From assembly GCF_025370755.1 (NCBI RefSeq), contig NZ_JAMXFC010000018.1, positions 13,547 through 77,546 of the forward strand: DNA of 64,000 nucleotides, in the 5' to 3' direction. A model generated the notes under the pieces. It did not search any database. It worked only from the letters and a program-made list of their open reading frames with translations, and was not told the origin of the DNA. Position 1 is the first letter of the stretch. Each line of letters opens with the position of its first letter. Positions 62,397 through 64,000 of the stretch are shown here, piece after piece. The translations under genes were made by a program, and so were the position numbers. The stretch is from Laspinema sp. D2d. Lineage in GTDB: Bacteria; Cyanobacteriota; Cyanobacteriia; Cyanobacteriales; Laspinemataceae.

Positions 62397-62996
62397 ATGA
62401 CTTATGGAAATCGCAGTGGAGTCAATATTGCAGAACCAGCCATGATGCCAACCCCTGTGGTTGATTATCACGATCGCGTCCGGTGGGGTCCAATTTTTGC
62501 AGGAATCGTCATCGCACTGAGTACCCAATTGGTATTAAGTGCTCTGGGAGTGGCGATCGGGATGAGCGTTGGTGCAGATGCCCAATCCGACCCGAATTCT
62601 ATTGGTTTGGGAGTGGGAATTTGGTCTATTATTAGTTTGTTTATTGCCCTAATGTTGGGGTCTTGGATCATGGCTCGCACCTGTGGACCTATGAATAAAA
62701 ACACAGCCCTATTAAACGGAGCAATTTTGTGGGCCACCACTTTAGCCCTGAGTTCATGGTTACTGGCAAGCGGTGTATCCGGAACCTTCGGAATTGTGAT
62801 GGCAAATGCGGGGGAAATTGCCGATCGCGTGAACGTAGACCCGGGAGCAGCCAATCTCACACCGAATGAGGCCCGTAATATCGCTGACGGTGTGGCCCGT
62901 GCCGGTTGGTCATTTTTATTTGGTTCTTTGTTAGGGTTAGTGGCATCGTTGATTGGTGCGACCCTCGGTGCTCGGAGTCCTCGAACGGTTGTATAA
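62397..62996 (+). CDS. Small glycine-rich membrane protein
   Basis: The 199-aa protein has about four transmembrane helices (30-55, 75-95, 103-125, 165-195) with small-residue packing (GVAIGMSVG, FLFGSLLGLVASLIGATLGA). A loop holds DRVNVDPGAANLTPNEARN. AGGGAGA precedes the ATG at about 10 nt. I recognise no named family; similar proteins accompany PRC/DUF2382 stress genes in cyanobacteria, as here. A role in envelope stress is inference. Confidence 0.75.
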   Translation: MTYGNRSGVNIAEPAMMPTPVVDYHDRVRWGPIFAGIVIALSTQLVLSALGVAIGMSVGADAQSDPNSIGLGVGIWSIISLFIALMLGSWIMARTCGPMNKNTALLNGAILWATTLALSSWLLASGVSGTFGIVMANAGEIADRVNVDPGAANLTPNEARNIADGVARAGWSFLFGSLLGLVASLIGATLGARSPRTVV

Positions 62997-63193
62997 CAAG
63001 AGCGTCTAGCCTTTCAATCTCTTTGATTTCAATCTCTATTTTTCCAGCTAGTTACGGCCCGTTATTCAACGCCCAGTCTAGCTGGATTTTATATTTTGTA
63101 TGATATAAAATTTATGCAAAAGCTATTTTTAGTTTTTGTATAAGCTAGATAAAAACGAGCGGTTTGGTAAATAAAAATATACTGAATTGAAGA

Positions 63194-63811
63194 ATGATAT
63201 TTGGAGGGTTGAACAGGGGTATTCTAAAAGAGCAGCATATCCAATCTTATCCCTATGATGCTATGGCAAATCGAAATTTACAAGCGGGATTAGCTCAACT
63301 GAAAGCGGGGGATTATGCCGAGGCGATCGCCCAATTAGAAGCGGTTTTAGTCAATGAACTCCATCCGGGTACTCTGTTTAAAGCAAAAAAAGCCTTAGTT
63401 GAAGCTTACGAAGGCGATGGGAAACTACGTCAAGCGTGGAAACTCTGTCAAGAACTTAGCGAAAGTACCAGTCCTGAAATCCGTGATTGGGGCGATCGCA
63501 CTTTAGCCGATCTTGATCGCCGTTACCCCTCCCTTGGTTCCGAGATTCTCATCGGACAAAGGCTGACTCGTCAGCAAAAAGTAATTCGCGCCGTCATTCA
63601 GTGGATTAAACAGTCCCCCCAGCGTGTCTCTACGGTGGAAACGGCTTGGAACATCATTGAAGAAGAACGGCAGGCTTACTCTGCTGATAATAGTCCATTG
63701 GTGAAACTTACGGTTAATTGGAATATCTTTCGCCGCCTCTCCATTTTCTTAGGCAAAACCTTATGGGTTTGGATAAAGGCTAAATGGCAGAAATTTAAAT
63801 CCCCCAAATAA
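63194..63811 (+). CDS. TPR-containing protein
   Basis: The 205-aa frame has a TPR core (NLQAGLAQLKAGDYAEAIAQ, then KAKKALVEAYEGDGKLRQAWKLCQEL, about 28-95). A helical middle part follows (RLTRQQKVIRAVIQWIKQ), then an amphipathic C-terminus (IFLGKTLWVWIKAKWQKF) that may touch a membrane. The first ATG is 63194, but MANRNLQ at 63263 may be the real start; neither has a strong ribosome site. No enzyme domain is seen. Function unknown. Confidence 0.72.
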   Translation: MIFGGLNRGILKEQHIQSYPYDAMANRNLQAGLAQLKAGDYAEAIAQLEAVLVNELHPGTLFKAKKALVEAYEGDGKLRQAWKLCQELSESTSPEIRDWGDRTLADLDRRYPSLGSEILIGQRLTRQQKVIRAVIQWIKQSPQRVSTVETAWNIIEEERQAYSADNSPLVKLTVNWNIFRRLSIFLGKTLWVWIKAKWQKFKSPK

Positions 63812-63852
63812 ATATTGAGTCTAGGTTAATTCAAGGTTTATCTAAACGTTAA

Positions 63853-63882
63853 ATCCGGAAACAAGGTCAGTCGTTTCCGGAT
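63853..63882. terminator. Hairpin between convergent genes
   Basis: A perfect 10-bp stem (ATCCGGAAAC at 63853-63862 with GTTTCCGGAT at 63873-63882) with a 10-nt loop lies 41 bp past the TPR stop and 22 bp past the stop of the next gene. It lacks a clean T-tract on either strand. Confidence 0.65.
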
Positions 63883-63904
63883 CATTATACTAAGTCATCA
63901 CTCC

Positions 63905-64000
63905 TCAATTCCCTAATTGAAAACTCACCACTTTCCAAGGTGAAATGGGTACAATCTCCCCCTTAACCCAAACTTGAGCTAAATTGTCCTCTAATAAATC
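63905..64000 (-). CDS. C-terminal fragment of an unknown protein (cut by window edge)
   Basis: The minus strand is open from base 64000 to a TGA ending at 63905, coding 31 residues ending KVVSFQLGN. The stretch (DLLEDNLAQVWVKGEIVPIS) reads like real protein and the stop lies just before the hairpin at 63853-63882. Family not recognised from so short a piece. Confidence 0.55.
   Translation of the reverse strand, partial: DLLEDNLAQVWVKGEIVPISPWKVVSFQLGN

Overview
The window is cyanobacterial. The HIP1 octamer GCGATCGC occurs throughout, and the gene set includes flavodiiron proteins Flv1/Flv3, the photosystem II assembly factor PAM68, CRR7, HetZ, a sucrose-phosphate phosphatase and a candidate cyanobacteriochrome. 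HetZ with a PatU-like partner, long WD40 proteins, big PAS/GAF hybrid kinases and many GC-rich intergenic palindromes suggest a filamentous form, probably a non-heterocystous Oscillatoria-like organism. The species level is inference. No rRNA, tRNA, CRISPR array, transposase or phage gene was seen.

Layout. 1-3.0 kb: a CHAT protease-like/STAND NTPase/TPR protein (cut by the left edge) with a small EACC1-like gene just upstream, which looks like an NTP-dependent conflict or signalling pair. 3.4-10.4 kb: a 2OG-Fe(II) dioxygenase facing a leftward run of aldolase, unknown 414-aa protein, DyP-type peroxidase, PGM1-like ATP-grasp ligase and DUF711 protein. The last four are spaced by 14-24 bp and look like one operon of unknown product. 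10.6-20.4 kb: two paralogous giant acidic RTX proteins (1792 and 1061 aa), each with a matching terminator and about 1 kb of AT-rich upstream DNA. 21.6-24.3 kb: HetZ and a PatU-like protein. 24.4-30.2 kb: housekeeping genes (DAHP synthase, PAM68, rpsO, ruvA, sucrose-phosphate phosphatase) and a metallophosphoesterase. 30.3-39.8 kb: two zinc-ribbon WD40 proteins in tandem, then a 2013-aa hybrid histidine kinase with an ethylene-receptor-type membrane domain. 40.3-49.4 kb: CRR7, DUF2854, a small protein, ppk1, Fe-SOD, a MITE-like inverted repeat, and flv1/flv3. 49.7-54.2 kb: a GAF histidine kinase with a DXCF cyanobacteriochrome signature, CoaX, an alpha/beta hydrolase and a Nudix hydrolase. 55-64 kb: a small basic protein, a 15-repeat WD40 protein, pentapeptide-repeat, SLH, PRC/DUF2382, membrane and TPR proteins, and the tail of one more gene.

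How the genes fit together. Oxidative and light stress is a recurring theme: Flv1/Flv3 reduce O2 at the PSI acceptor side, Fe-SOD removes superoxide, and DyP uses peroxide. The two sensor kinases could read ethylene and light. The repeat-rich proteins (RTX, WD40, TPR, pentapeptide) and purine-strand 9-mer satellites at four sites show a genome tolerant of repeat expansion. The best candidates for something undescribed are the DyP/unknown/ATP-grasp/DUF711 operon and the RTX proteins built from blocks of five FYL/NPDV repeats. The CHAT+EACC1 pair belongs to a known class but is worth testing.
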